Of a stretch of 64,000 nt of DNA, positions 14,501 through 28,612 are shown piece after piece. A program made the translations under genes and the position numbers. The stretch is taken from contig NW_024104532.1 of assembly GCF_003945595.2 (NCBI RefSeq), positions 9,145,799-9,209,798 of the forward strand. Reading direction: 5' to 3'. Position 1 is the first letter of the stretch; each line of letters starts with the position of its first letter. The DNA comes from Pipra filicauda. Its lineage: Eukaryota; Chordata; Aves; Passeriformes; Pipridae. Under the pieces are notes generated by a model. That model saw nothing but the letters and a program-made list of their open reading frames with translations. It was not told the DNA's origin and ran no database searches.

Positions 14501-17500
14501 CAGCCACAAAGCCTTGAAGTTGTTCCATACTGATATTTCATGTATATGACAATTAAGGTTGGACTTATCTGGCTGCTGCTAAGATTTGGAATCTGCTCTC
14601 CTGTTTTAATTCAAAGAAATAGTGCAACAGTCTTGCAGCAAATCCAGTTGGTAGAAAAGCTTCACAATTTCCACCACGATGAAGCCAAATACTTGTAATA
14701 TTAAAATCAACATTGCAAGAAGGACGTATGTCTTCTCCTAAGGTTCTCCCAGTTGACTGTTTGTCCAAAATTGAGTTAAAAGATTGATAAAAGCAGTTGT
14801 ATGTAGCTCTCAAAGGCACCAGTGTTCCATCTCCACAGGGTTCTCATGGTGCACACATTTCATTAGTCTTACAGATACAATGGTGGCTTGGATTTGTCAG
14901 TCCTTACAATATCCATTTCTTTCGTTTAATTGAACTTTATCATTAATGCAATATATTTACGTTGAAAAATCCTCTCATAGTATTAAATCAATTTTTCTAT
15001 TGCCAGATTTGCAGTCAATTCAGGATTTGAATTATACTCGACCTCATTGTTCCAAGTGAGAGAGTTTATTAGAATGGGTCTGCAGAGAATGGAAATGGGA
15101 GAATCAGAAAGCTCAACTGCAGAACCAACAGCAGAGGAAAATCAGACTGGCAATTTTGGGTGCCTCTGTTTTGGAAGGTCAATGTGCTTCCAAGGCCTCC
15201 TTTTCAAAAAGCACCACTGACATTTCCCACAGCGCCGAGATCGGTCGCAATTTCTCATTAATCAGAGTAAACCTGAAAAACACGATCTGTACATTCACAG
15301 ATCAAAATCCTTCAGTAACTGGAAAGAAAATTAAAATCTTCCACTCCCGGCACTGTTGTGGCTTCCTTTTCATATTTCCTACATTAAAGTGAGACAAACT
15401 GTGCTAGAACTTCTGTTCTCTACCCTCAGGAAACACCTCTCCCATTATTACAACTCTAATACACCTTCTGCAACTGTGAGAGATTTCTGCTATTTCATGT
15501 CACAAATAGGCTTCATAAAGTAGGAATAGGAAGAAAAAAAAAAATCTTTAAAGCTCATCTAGAAATTGATTCTTTCACTCAGTGAAAAACAAGACTAAAA
15601 AATTAATAGAATGAGCTTTGAAGGTATTTTTAAACAAGAGGATGGGTTTCAAGAACAAATTAAATAACGAGCAGATGTGGATCAGTACTTCTGTAAATAA
15701 AAATCAACTTCTTATTTCTAGGTACGTGACTTAAGGTTGAAGAGCATTTTCCAGCTCCCTGTCCTGTGCATTGCTAAAATATAAAAGTAAGTAAAACCAA
15801 CTTCATTACATACATATCTTCATGCATTAGGAAATATTTATTAGATAGAACACAAAATGTGCATAACTATTCCTTAAAAATAATGTTTGTTAGCAATTTC
15901 CTAATCTGTCCCCCAAATGCCAGAGTGGCTAAATCCCAGAATTACAAGTACTAATAAAGTTATTTTCTTGCCCCCCCTTCCCATCTTTCCCACGATTATT
16001 TAGATTTAATGTATAATTATATTAAAATAATTTAAGATTACGTTGCATTAGGAATATCTACCCACGAAAATTATTTGCACGAAATAATCCTATTTTTAAA
16101 ACCCCCTAAAATTAACCTTCCTGACCAGTACTCCAAACTCAGATCCACAACTCTTGATTGAAATAACTTCCCCACCGATTCAGCCAAGAAAACAATATTG
16201 AAATGCCATATGATCACCTGTGGCAGTGCGTGATGCTATCCCAAGAAATCCCAGGGCTTTCTCAGAGTGAGCCTGGTGGATCTCTGCTCTGGGATTTATA
16301 AAATGCAATAAAAAAATGACAGAAAAAACACAAAGGCAAATCTATTTTAAAATATAATATTAGCATTGTCAACATGGAAGACTTTATTTAAAATATTCGG
16401 AATAGTGTCATTTGTTTCGGGGAATGCAGGAAAAAGTTTCAACAACTAACACGCAGTGTTTCTTTGCAAAATAGCCCCGTGCTTGATGCTGAAGCTGAAA
16501 TGGTTTTTGCCCACTGGTATCTACACTCTTGTAAAAGAAGGTCAATAGCTGCTCCTTTTGGATTACTTGTCTTTGTCTTCACACAACTCAAACAATAAAT
16601 AAAGGCAGTCTGTTAATATAGATTAGAGGTTAAACTGTTATTTATCGTCGCCTTTTATGGAGAGATCCTATAAAGGCTGTTATTGACCTTCTCTGCCTAC
16701 AAAATAAGAGGCAGGTATTTATCCCAGGCAATCCATTTGCAATGAAAAAGAAATTATAGCCTTCCTGAAGAGTCATAGAGCAACTGAGCTGCAATGACAA
16801 ATCCTGATGAGTAAGAGTTCCTGAATTAACCTGCGTCACAAATTCACATCAGGTCATGTCTCTGAGCGTGTGAGATGAGGAAGGAGCTGAGAAACGTTAG
16901 ATTTCCCCCTGCTGTTTTTGAGGTTTTCTTCTAAATGTCTGGGATTTGGATGGAGCTGAGCATGAGAAAAATATACAGCATATTCTCACTCCTTTGAGTT
17001 TATGTAGTACAGAGAGCTACAAAATAAACTACAGCAACAAAATTGGCATTCCCTGTCATGTATTCCTGTGAATAGAAACAGCTGAACAAAAATCAGTGTG
17101 ACAGCCACCCACTTAGTGTGCCTTAATCTCACTAACAGCAACCCCTTAAACTGGTTTGTGATGGTACTTCCGCAGTGTGGACCAGAACACAGCTCAGAAA
17201 CAGCTCTGCAAGGGTTGCTGCAACCCTGAAACCATGAAAGTACTTCCTGAGCACACACCATGGAAGTTTCCTGGTAGAATGGATGGAAACTCCTCATCTG
17301 GGCATCCTAAATTGTGAGGGTGTCAGAAATCCAGACTAAGCCTCCCATAATGCTAAAAATAGAGAGGAGAGAAAGAAAAAGAAGATCTCATAAAAAGTTT
17401 TCTTTTTTATAGAGCAGCCACAGTCTTCTGCTTCCTCACCCAATCAGTCTTTCAGGCCCAGGCCTGACCAAATTTTGACTACTGAAAAAGCTGTGAGAGC

Positions 17501-18334
17501 CACTTCCTTCTGCAACCCCTCCACTCTGCCCAGTTGTCACCTCAGCTGTGACCACACCACAGAGTTACAGGCAGAAGGAAACGAACCATAATGACCTTTG
17601 GAGAAGAAATTATATCCATCCAAGACACGGCCTTTTTTCCTATCCCAAGTTAAATATGTGGAAAAATGCTCAGACAAGGCAGCAAAGAAATCTTGGGGAT
17701 GGCTGGGTGGCTCCTGGTAGTAGAGTTGCACATCATAGCAAAAACAGAGTAGGGAAAGGAGATATGTTAGAAGTTACTGTCAAACATTGCTTCTGCATTA
17801 TACCTTTGCAAAGGATTCCACAGCTGCCTGGTCCCCTCGTTGTCGAGACCTAAACAACCTGCAGGACACTGGTTGGCTGCTCAGACTAACAGAGGTGAGA
17901 GCACAGTCATTTAACTTCTTGCATCTTCCTTGTTTCGAAAGCAAAATGGTCAGAAAGATTAAAGTATTTCAGATGCTTGAAGAAATAAAGTCATAGTTCC
18001 TTTCCCAGCTGATGTGTGGGCAAGTGCCCTTGAATTCTGCTGTGTTTAACTGCTGGAGTTTAACTACTACAGTTTAACCACTACAGCTGAACTGTGTTGA
18101 ACTAATATTTTAAACTCTGGTTGGTTTAAAATACTCATTTATTCTTCAGAGTAAACCTCGGATTCTACAATTCATTAAATAAGACACACAGAGAAGTAGG
18201 TCCTTCTACAGCGTTTTCTTACAAATATCTTTACAAAAATACAGGAAAACCAGCCAGGAAACATCACAAAGAAAGGAAGAAATTGTAGTGTAAAAATAAG
18301 AGAACCACGTTTTCCAGAAACTTCTGACATTTTA

Positions 18335-18540
18335 GGAGGAAATTCTTCCCTGTGAGGGTGGGGAGGCCCTGGCACAGGTTGCCCAGAGAAGCTGTGGCTG
18401 CCCCATCCCTGGAAGTGTCCAAGGCCAGGTTGGATGGGGCTTGGAGCAACCTGGGCTAGTGGGAGGTGTCCCTGCCCATGGCAGGGGGGTGGAACAAGAT
18501 GAGCTTTAAGGTCCTTCCAACCTAAACCATTCCATGATTC
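18335..18540 (+). mobile_element. CR1 LINE 3' fragment
   Basis: Typical CR1 3' sequence in plus orientation: aattcttccctgtgagggtg, ggcacaggttgcccagagaa, then a tail with ggtccttccaacctaaacca and a terminal ccatgattc. Heavily 5'-truncated; no reverse transcriptase present. Confidence 0.95.
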
Positions 18541-21500
18541 ATTCTAAGTTCTCATGACAATTTTTATCTGGAACAAAGAGCTGCTATAAAGGAGAGTAGC
18601 TTGGATCTGATTGCACTGCACACAACCCTGGAGATAATAGAAGGTAAGAACTGGGAGATAAGAGTTCAGCTCCACACCAGCTCTGGACTGGTGTGCTCCT
18701 GCTGACGACCTTGTTCCACCTGAAGGTTTGTTAAGGTTGATGGTGTTGCTCTCCTTGAATTTGTCCTCTAATTTGGAAAAACCATCTACACATTGGCCAA
18801 GTTTCAGCAGTCACCAAGCACTTTGTTTGCCCACTGACTGTTATTAAAAATGCCTTCCTTTTCATTTTTCTGCCTTCTTGGAAAACCTCCCATTTGGAAG
18901 ACCAAAGTTTTTCTTTTTCACTTCTTAGCCTTGGAAAAGACCGACATCTCCACGGGAATTCTTTTCGTGATAACACACTGGTTCAGGTTTGTCCTGACCC
19001 TTGTTTTCAGACTCCCTAAAGCAGGATCTGCTGAACATCTCCTCATTTGGTTTTTGTTTAGCATGCAAAGGATTTGTTACTTCCCTGCATATTGCACCTA
19101 AACTTTAAATTGAATCCTGTCTCCAAACAACTTCCAGTGTCCCCCCCAGTTTCTGGACAGTAAATCCTTTATATATTTCATCCTTTGTATATACACCTCT
19201 GTTTCCCTCTGAAATACCCAAGCATTTGTAAATAAATAAGTTCCATCTCATTTTTCAAAAGCATATCTTAATTTAGTCAATTTGTGAGTCCTACACCTAA
19301 CAAGATGTTGACTGAGGAATAAAATAAGCAGAAACACTTTAATGAAAGTGATTACCTTCATCTAAAAGTGACAAAAGGTGTATGTGGTTCCAAGTTTCAT
19401 GCTAAATAGATGACTTGCACAATAACTTTTTTTTTTTAGTGTAGAATAGGTGGTGAGGGACATTTAGTGACACAGTGCCCCTTGGTGGGAGTCGTGAGTT
19501 ACTGTTCCCGATTGTTGTGGTTTGGGAAGCTCGTGGGATTGGTTTCTCATTTAATGAGTTCGTTCCTGGGAAATATTAAATGCATTAGTGCTGACAATAA
19601 ACACATCCTTGCTTATATCACGGAAATATTTTAGTGCTGGCTATATCAAAACAGGTGGATAGGATGGGGAATGAAAGGAAATAATGTTTTAAGTGAGGTT
19701 TTGATACACAAGGTATTAGATCTGATGAAGTGTAAATGTGTAAAAATGAGTCTCAAATGGCAATCTGGGTTTCTGTCCTGACTGTGCCACAGGAATCCTG
19801 GCTGCTTGTCCCACCAGCCCCCCAGCCACACCACTGGATCCCTGTCAGCTTGGGATTCAAGAACTACACTGAGTTCTTCTCAGCCTGCAAATCATATAAA
19901 GACACTACAGTGAAAGTCTTGCTTGGAGTAATTCACCCTATCAGGGATGCAAAAGCACAGAATCCATGCTCACCTGTTTACATGCTGGTTTTGCAGGGAA
20001 CAAAAATATAGGGAAAATCTATATTAATGTACAAAGAGCTGACATGATTCTAATTTTAAGGGGCAGTTTGTTGGGTGAGGAAATATGCTCTTGACATAGT
20101 TCATTTCAGGTGGTGACCTTGCTTTATGGAGGCTTCATTTTGCCTTAAGTAGCTTGGATTCATTGATATAAAGGAGTTTTAAAAGTGTGATTAACTTCTG
20201 CTGCTGCCACAAAAGACAATACCCACCTCTCATTCTTCTTTAGTTTCTTTATTGAGGACACAGAGGGAAAAATCACTATTGTGAGCCTGCAAAAAAAAAA
20301 AAAAAAAGGCAGAACATTGGAATAAATGGATTGCTTTCCTTACACAGGAACACAATCCCTGAAAAATTTTAAATTTTACCCTGAATGCCCTGCAAAAGTT
20401 TAAATACATAAGTCAGATTATCCCATTTTCTTTCCTGTGTTAGAGTCACAGTGAGCCAAACTGCCATACTCATGTTTCTGGCCCAAATTCTCTTTGCTTG
20501 AATAGTTACCACATCAGTGCTGGAGTGAATAGTGTCAGATACAGTCCAATCACAGCTAAACAACTCACTCCAAAGTGCTTCCATTTACTGCTCACACCAC
20601 TAAGGCTTGGAAAATGAATAGGAACAACAGAATAGCTAATTGTTAATTATCATATTACTCAGATTGATCCCTTCCAAAAACAATCCAATGTGTTGTTAAT
20701 GGGCCTATTAATCAGGTTATGGTTCACAGCATGAACTGTTTGCACTGTCCCGGAATTTTAAGCATCTGACAGGTGTACAGAGCTTTATTTGAAGTGACTG
20801 AATGTCCCTTTTCCAGCTGCTGGATCCTGTATCCTGAGTGGCAGGTTCACTATTCTGGCAGCTCTGCAGGGGGATGAGGTGTGAATGCACCAGTGACTCG
20901 AACTCTCACTCACAGTTAAACTTCACCTCAGACTGGAGTACGTTGGGAGGTGCAAATTTAAATGTCTTCTGCATCAGCTGTAATATTTTACCTGCTCATC
21001 TTCAGGTTGCCTATTTGCAGCCAAGTAAAATCAAATTTAGGGAGCTTTTAAACCAAAATTTGGACTTATGTATTCCAAGAGCTCTAGAGCTGCACTACAC
21101 GGAATATTAAAGACGCTTCGCTGCTGCCAGTTCTGCTGCCCAGCAGCAAGGAAAGAGGGATTTAATCAACTGAGAGTGCCTGGGCAAAGTGGTAAATCAT
21201 GCAGCACTTCTCAACAGCAGGCAGTGCCAGTCTGATTAGGCACAGCAGACTCTACAGCCAAAGCATTTAAAATGTATTTTATTGCACCAACAGTTGCCAA
21301 CAAATCCTCTCTAATGTGATCAAAGTGCTAATGAATAATGACACCAAGGTTACTTCTGGCAGCCTTTTCAAAAAGTGACCCAGGCCATGCTACCCAGCAG
21401 TGCTCACCAGCTGGGAAACCTTTGTGTCAGAGAAACTGTTAAGAATGAAGTAAGAAAATTAACCTTGCATGAATCATTTTGGTGAAGTACATTGACTTTA

Positions 21501-24500
21501 TTTTGGAATAAGTACATAATTGTACTTGTGGATATTTTTGGGGCACTTACAGGCTTTTTTTCCAGTGGTACAGTTATAAAAAACAAACTTATGATGGTTA
21601 GAAGATGGACTTCTTGAGGAAAAACCCAACTAGTAGGTAATTAAACATTGAGTATTAGAGAGCTGATGAATTTTTGCTTCACCAAATATTGATTTACAGG
21701 AGGGGCTAGGATTTTTTATGTATACTCAAGACACATTCCTCTGATGAGATATGATGATTTAAACAAGTCAGAGTAGGCTTTTACATTTCTAAATTCCTCT
21801 CTTTACTGTTTTCTGTGTTTTTCTCAAACATTTACATTGAAAGTTCTCGCTAGAGGAGAAAGCTATAAAAAGCAGCCACTGGAGCAATATAACCTGGGTG
21901 TTCTAAAAAGCTTGGGCAGTAAAATGTCATCATTTCTCCTGAAAATAAATGCTCTCATGACTTTCAGGGGAGGCCCATTGCTTCCTGTGAGGAATAAGGA
22001 GGAGTCAGGAGAGTGTGTGGCTGCTGAAAGGAGATAAAGTGATGAGCACAAAGCAGAGGCTGAAATGACCCTGAAGTTCAGTGCTCAGTTCTTGGTATCA
22101 GCCAAGGCAGCAAAGATCACAAGCTATGATCATATGATAAGGCATAAAAATTATTCATGTGTATTACTAAGGGATATGTACCAGACAAAAGCAGTTATTT
22201 AAGCAGAGCCCTGTTAGTCTGTGATACTTGTTCTCCCTCTTTTCTTTCTTCCTTGATTTTAGGGACACACGCAGATTTTAACTGCTCAGTTGCTGGAACG
22301 ACAAAGTACTTCAGCCCTTAAAGGCCAAAATTTTTGCTGTATTCAAACTTCACTAACACAAAGCTAAAAAAGGAAAATCTTGTGCTTCTGATTGAACACC
22401 ATTTTTGTGCTCTCATGGATTTAGTTCAGGGACAGCTCCTTAGGTCTGTTTTTGTAGGCAAAGCCCAGGCTGAAGTCTGGGACCCACTCTGAGTCCAGGC
22501 CTCCTCTCAGAAACAGGAACTAGTTTCCCTAATTCTTCAAGTCAAGAGATTTTGTGGCTTCTTGGACCATTTCCTAATTCAACCACTGGCTTTTTTTGGC
22601 CTCTCTCTCACCTGTGTGAGAACATGATAGGACGAAAAACTGGTAAAATATAAAGAAAGGTGTGATAGCACAGCCAGGGACATGGAAAATCTAATCTGAG
22701 GGACAGTAACCTCTGCAGTTCTGTAGCAAAACCTGCTGATTCATTACAACCCCAAACAAGGAGCCTGACAGCAGTGAACAGTCTAATTTGTAGCTGCTCA
22801 TTTTTCTTAAAATTTCCACTGCAAGAGTGTAAATTCAAAAGTAAATATCTCTGTGCAACACTAATTCAGATGAAAATTACAGAAGGGAGTTGGAGAATAA
22901 AATATTGAGATAATTTTGTGCAGAAAAGGTAAACATTTACACACGCAAAGAAGTTCTCAGTTTCACAGGTTCCTCATTTAGAGTTAGGACTTACAATTCC
23001 CAGCAGCAAAAAACTTGCAATATTATGCCTAAATTGGCAATTAACGTCGGAAAATTCTTAGCCTTTCCATTTTACTTAATTTCAGTATATCTCATTTAAC
23101 TTTAGAAGGAAATTTATAATGATTTACATGTCCCAGACGTGTCAAAAGAGATATTAAGCAGTATTAGGCATTAAGAAATAATCTGCTTTATTTCCATTCC
23201 TTCTGAGGACTGTGCAGGGGAATAATGTGAATGGATTAGGAAGTGGGTGTAATACCTGTCAAGCAATGTTATCTGTGGATGTCTATGAATTCTCCAAAGT
23301 TAAACTAACTGTTTCATATCAAATTCCTCAAGTTCTTAAGGAAGAAAGGAACAAAAATAACCTTCTGTTAAAGTAGCTTCCAAAGATCCACTTCCAATGG
23401 GCTGTTTTTATTTCCTTGGTGTGTCCAGAGCCTAATCCAGTGCTTTGTAAACATGTTGTTTCTGGCTAAGCCCACAATTCCCTGCAGGAAGGATGTTTTT
23501 GTGTCTTGAGATGTAATTTTTGGGAAGCAAGACCTGCCTGGCTGTAATATAGAGCAAAGAGAGCACCCCTGTATTTCAGTATTTAATCATACTTCCAGAA
23601 ATTATACCTGGGATGTCAAAGGAGAAAGCCTCACCAAGTAAGTTTATGAAGGCCCAGGAAATGGTCTTGTCTCCTGCTGAGGGGTCACTGCTGGTCTGTT
23701 TGCAAGCATTCATATAATATGCAATTCTGCACAGAATCCAGCCAGTCTGGATTTTAGACTATCTGTGATGAGGGTAGTAGGTGCAGTGTGTAATTATTAA
23801 TTGCTTCTGGATTTGCTGAAACCCAAGAAGAGGCTTTATGGAACCTTTTGTTGATGTCAATCTGTAGTGATTCCAGTAGAATCCAACAGAAAACATTTTT
23901 TGTGAATTTACCTGAGTCACCACACAGCTGACACAGCCCCAGAGGGCAAAGGGACAGTTGGCATTACCTGGTGATGGCTGGAATCTGCTTCTTATCCTGC
24001 TGGAATGATCTGCAGGTACATCACGTGTGGGGGTACAGGGAGGTGAGGCCACTGAAGGGGTGCCTGGATTTGCAGGGCGGGTGTATTGCCAGAGTTGCTA
24101 ACTCTGGACAGCTTTATTTCACATTCTACTCAGTAAAATTTATATATGGTGTTATTTCTTGTTCATACCATTTGAAACTATTAGGACAGACTTCCTTTAT
24201 TTCCCTTTAAAGCCACCTCCTGCCTTATTTGGGAGAAGGAAGCACCTCCCATTGCTTTGTGCTGTGGTGCAGTTTGAGTGTATCTGTACAATGCACCCAT
24301 CTGATAATCAAATTACATGACCCTTTCTATGATTTGTCTAACTTCCAGACTTGCTGAAAAATGGGCACAATGAAAAAGGATTGCACAGCATTTCTCTGGT
24401 TATGTCAGTGCTAATACACCAGAATGCACAGAAATGGGGACTCTGTGTAACTGTACTTATTTTGCTGCATTTGAATGTGCCTGATTAGTCATAAAATAAT

Positions 24501-24858
24501 TTCTCTGTGGTTTCAAAGAAATCTAGTAATGTCATTAGAGATTTCACCCCTTTAGAGTCTACAAGAGAAATTATCAACTGTTAAACTGGTTCCTGGAGCA
24601 GTCTTCCAAATTCCCATTTTTGTCCTTTTGAGGAGTTTTGGGTTATTTTTTCTTTTTCTTGTACAGTTTCATGGTATGGTTTAAATAATTTTTATTTGAA
24701 AAACAATGAAAGCAATTGTATCTATGTAAAGTTAATTTGAGCAGGACAGACCCGGAAAAGAATATAATTTTAACATTATTTTTAATTTCTTAGCTATAAA
24801 CCAAGTTTGGTGAAGGAAGGGGGAGAAAGGCCTCACTTCCCATTTCTGAAAACATAAA
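18541..24858. other. Intergenic stretch, no gene seen
   Basis: AT-rich, with only short chance open frames. A poly(A) run of about 17 lies near 20292. No splice-bounded coding segment was recognised on either strand. Confidence 0.5.
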
Positions 24859-25000
24859 ATCATAGAATTGTTTAGGAAGGAAAAGACCTCAAAGATCATC
24901 GAGTCCAACCATTGTCCCAGCACTACCAAGGCCACCACTAAACCATGTCCCCAAATGCCACATCTACATGTCTGTTAAACCCCTCTAAGGACGGTGACAG
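24859..25000 (-). mobile_element. CR1 LINE 3' fragment, minus strand
   Basis: Begins tcatagaattgtttaggaag, then aagacctcaaagatcatcga and gtccaaccattgtcccagca, which is the reverse of a CR1 3' tail. Left edge clear, right edge approximate. Confidence 0.9.
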
Positions 25001-27420
25001 TTGTTAGTCTTTGATGCCAGGTAGCTGCACAAGGTGATCACAGCTAATAACTCTTTAACTTAGGCCACAGTTATTCCAGAGTGGTCTCGTTCAGATTTGA
25101 AAGACTGTCAAACTCCAGTTGAAACAACTGGTTTCACACATTCTCTCTTCTGCTAAAAGAATCTCATTGAATGCCAGTGTTTCAGTTCACTTTGTTATTT
25201 CAGAACTCAGTGTGACTTCATGAGCAAGGCAGCTCCCCCAGGTACACACCTGACCAGGGTACATGAACAGGAGATTTTCCACAAGATAAGTGCAAAAGCT
25301 GGAGACAAAGACAACCTCAGCAAGGGGAGATGCAGTTCTCCCAGCTGTCACTGTGGTGAACAGAAAGGAAAAGGCTTCCTTCGGGGCTGTTTGACTGAGC
25401 CTGAATTCCCTGCCACGGGTGGCACTGTGAGGGATAAGCACTGACAGCCCAGCGTGGGAGCAGCTCCTGGGGGTGTGTGCCTTCCTTCCTCTGCCACAGC
25501 CTCCCCCAGGACAACAGGATAAGCTAATACAAGATTCTATTAAGGCAGTGGCATTAATTATCTGACATCTATTCCTTTCTTGTCATGTTCACATTTGCAC
25601 TAAACCAGCAGCCTGTTCAGCAAGCACGATGCCACTTTCCTCTTAACTTTAACACATCTTGGTTGTGGGGAGGAGGGCATCTAGTGGCTTCTCTCTTGCT
25701 CTGCTTCTGCCACTCCAGCTTTCAGATTTTAATGCTGACGGTGGATTTTGTGACACAGTTGTATTTATACAACTGTTGTTGCAAAAATTAAGACTTTTTT
25801 TTTTTCAGAAAGCCAATTTATGAAAAGCCTTAGTTACAGGGAAATGCTCAGTTGAACAGCTGAGGCAGGCATTGGTTCAGGATGTTTTGTTGTGCCTCCT
25901 CCTGGCCATTTCATGACTTAATCCAAAAAGCAGCCTTCTGATAAAGCAACAAAAGTAATCAAGCCTGTAATTTCACAATGATAATAACATTTCCCAGAGT
26001 AGAATGTCACTCTTTTGTTCAGTTCTCATTTCTGTACCTCTAATGCTGATAGGGTGTTTTGTGTAGTAATGTATGCAAGCTGGCAAATGAAAAATAATGT
26101 AGATAATTACAATAGAAGCAGCTAATAGAAACTGTGATATCTACATCTTGTCTCTAACCATTACAGTCTACAGTGTTAAATGAATTTAAATTAGGAAGGG
26201 ATAATTTGCTGTGTAGCAAATGATAAACTTGACATACTGATAGAAACCCTCTCCCTTATATCTCCCTGCAGTATTTCAGGCACTGGGCTGTTACTGCTGT
26301 GAAAAGCCAGGGAGATAAAACAGCAGTGGGGAAATATCTATAAAACCAGAGCTATTAAGTAATGCCACCTCAATCAAAAGGGCTCAGCATTTTCCAAGAG
26401 GCAATCTGGAATCACTGGTAGGATCTGGAGACAATTTCACAATTCCTTGCTTTATGAACTCACTTTTCCTGGGTGGGTGAGCAAAATCTTCCTGAATTTC
26501 ATTTGGTGTGTGACAGGATGTAGGGAAAAAGATGTGAGTGCAGTTAAGAGCTAAACACAGATATAATTCTGTGGTTCTGGGCAGCTGATAATGGAGTAAA
26601 CGTTCACAGTTGCATCAAGTCCTGTGTCATTCCGGTGGTTTTACTATCAGTGGGAAAATATTTGATGGCACCAGAAATTGCTTTTATTGTTAAATCCAAA
26701 AAGCATGAAGAATTTCTAAATATTTCTTGAAAATCTTCCACTGAGCTCGTGAATGGACCTGAATTTCACTTTAAACCCCCCTGCAAGAATAGCTGTGTTT
26801 CCAATTCCATTGGCTCAGACTTTGCCTGCCAAACTTTCCTCAGTAGCCATCTCTTTCCATGACACATGGACCATGAAGAAAGCAAAAAATACTAGTAAAT
26901 CTCCCCAAGTTCCACTAAGGATAACATTTATGATTAATTTCCCAAACTGTCCCACCAGAACTTAATTGATATTTACTGTTCATCTTTTAAAAAATTCACC
27001 ACCCAGTTACCCGACTTCATTAAAAAAACTGAGCAGCACAAGTGTTATAAATTAAACAGCTGCTGGAAATATGCCTTTCTTTTTGCATAAAAGTTATTCA
27101 TACCAGCTAACCAGTTTCAGCACATGATTCTATCTGTATTAGCATTATGCAGGCACTTGTCTTCAGTTATCGAATATTCACATCTTTAGCATGTCATATA
27201 ATTAAATAATACATTTAATAAAAGTATAGTTTGAAACCTTTTACTGTATAAAAGAACTTTCCAGATTATCAAATGGGGTCCTTTCAGAGTATCTACAAAG
27301 AATAAGTTTATGTTGTTTATTGCTTAAAAAATAACTCTCAGAAATACATTTTAGAGCAGCAGGAAGCACCTTGTGGGTTCAGTGTTGGAATTTAAACTGC
27401 CCCTGCCAACAAGCAGAAGA
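25001..27420. other. Intergenic stretch, no gene seen
   Basis: Unique-looking DNA without a supported exon. The overlapping open frames at about 25.2-25.5 kb lack splice context and recognisable peptide. Confidence 0.45.
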
Positions 27421-27810
27421 CAAGAACATCCGAGATGTTAAAACCTTCTGCTCTGGGAGCTCGGAAAACAGAGCACCGAGCAGGAAAATGTTTACTGGGT
27501 AAGAGAGAGAAGGAAACAGGGCTGTGTTTGTTTTCCCCTCCGGGATTAGTTCTCCGCCTGCTGCAGGGAGGAGCAGCGTTGCTGTTCGCGGTCTGCTGCG
27601 ATGAAACTCGGTGTCTCAAAGGGAGAGCAACGATTTGTGTCTCCGAGCCTGACACCCTCTGCCCGCGGCATCAGCAAAGCAAAGCGTGCGGACGAGCCCT
27701 TGCTAAATTAAGGGCAGGATTTTGCATGGGCTCAACGGTATTTAGGGGTTTTTGTATCAGTTTCTTAATTACCCCTCAACGCTTTCATTCTATAGGTGCA
27801 ACGTGACTGG
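27421..27810. promoter_or_regulatory. CpG-enriched block, possible promoter or enhancer
   Basis: About twenty CpG dinucleotides fall within 390 bases (for example gttcgcggtctgctgcgatg and cccgcggc), while flanking DNA has almost none. A plus-strand frame of 123 codons crosses the block, with a good donor-like ggtaagaga at 27499. Its peptide is not recognised. The block could be the promoter or first exon of the plus-strand gene at 33.7 kb; splicing this donor to 33756 in the ATG frame meets a stop, so a coding join is not supported. Confidence 0.35.
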
Positions 27811-28516
27811 GGTTAAGATTGTCCTAATCAAGGATTATTTAAAGAGTTTCAAAAAAAAAGTGTTGCATGTTGTAACAACGTAACATGATGTATTGCAATG
27901 TAACATCGTGTGTTGCATAATTTCCTGACGTTTTCTGGCTGAAAAGTCCCCAAGCAAACGAGTTTCACTCGTTATATCATGTCACAAATATGCATTTTAA
28001 CCCAGGGTTTACTCTTCCTGTTTCCTGAGCGTGTATTAAGGCAAGTCCACTTCTTGGCAATCTTTTCTACCTGTCACTCTTTGTCTCAACTTGCACTGTA
28101 ACTTTTAAAGACAAAGTCTGGCTTTTGCTTTACTCTCTTTGTACCATGATCTGGTCAGCTTTTTTTTTTTGGCCATCAGCATTTACCAGTTTTCATTGCT
28201 CAAAACCCAGCCTGTGCTCTAAGGCTTATGAAACACATTATTTTATCAGAAATAACTGTCATATGTCGAGGATGAGTGATTTCTGTGTGGATTGGTTTGG
28301 TTTCTGCTTGACTTTCCTTACAATCAGGATTCAGTTTTCATACTGAAGCAATGGTAAAAAATCAGTTTCCCTTTTGTCGGAGTTTTTCATGTGAAAGTTT
28401 AATAACATACCTTGAAACTTCAGACTCTCCTATTAGACCCACTAGGACATTTTTATGAAAGATAAAGCTTTCAAGGTAACAGCAAATGGCAATATTTTCA
28501 GTAGAAGTTTATATGG

Positions 28517-28612
28517 CACTTGGGGACATGGTTTAGGGGTGATTATGGTGGTGCTGGGTTGGTGGTTGGATTAGATGATCTTGAAGGTCTCTTCCAACCT
28601 TGATGATTCTGT
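28517..28612 (+). mobile_element. CR1 LINE 3' fragment
   Basis: Short CR1 tail in plus orientation: ttggggacatggtttagggg, ggttggattagatgatcttg, aaggtctcttccaaccttga and an ending gattctgtga. Confidence 0.93.

Larger units (their letters stand above)
1415..18334. other. Intergenic stretch, no gene seen
   Basis: AT-rich DNA with stops in all frames and only short chance open frames; I found no exon-like segment with flanking splice sites and a recognisable peptide. Small features inside are an (AT)n run near 4720-4735, a threefold ctaattccc repeat near 6990-7035, a short tatgatcattaa-type repeat at 7200-7250 and a duplicated 44-bp unit near 11.5 kb. Distant paralogues or non-coding RNAs cannot be excluded by eye. 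Confidence 0.5.

Noticed and set aside
27435..27500. First coding exon of the small plus-strand gene, ATG at 27435 with donor CTGG|gtaaga
   Set aside because: Joined to 33756 it shifts the frame and reaches a stop within about a dozen codons.
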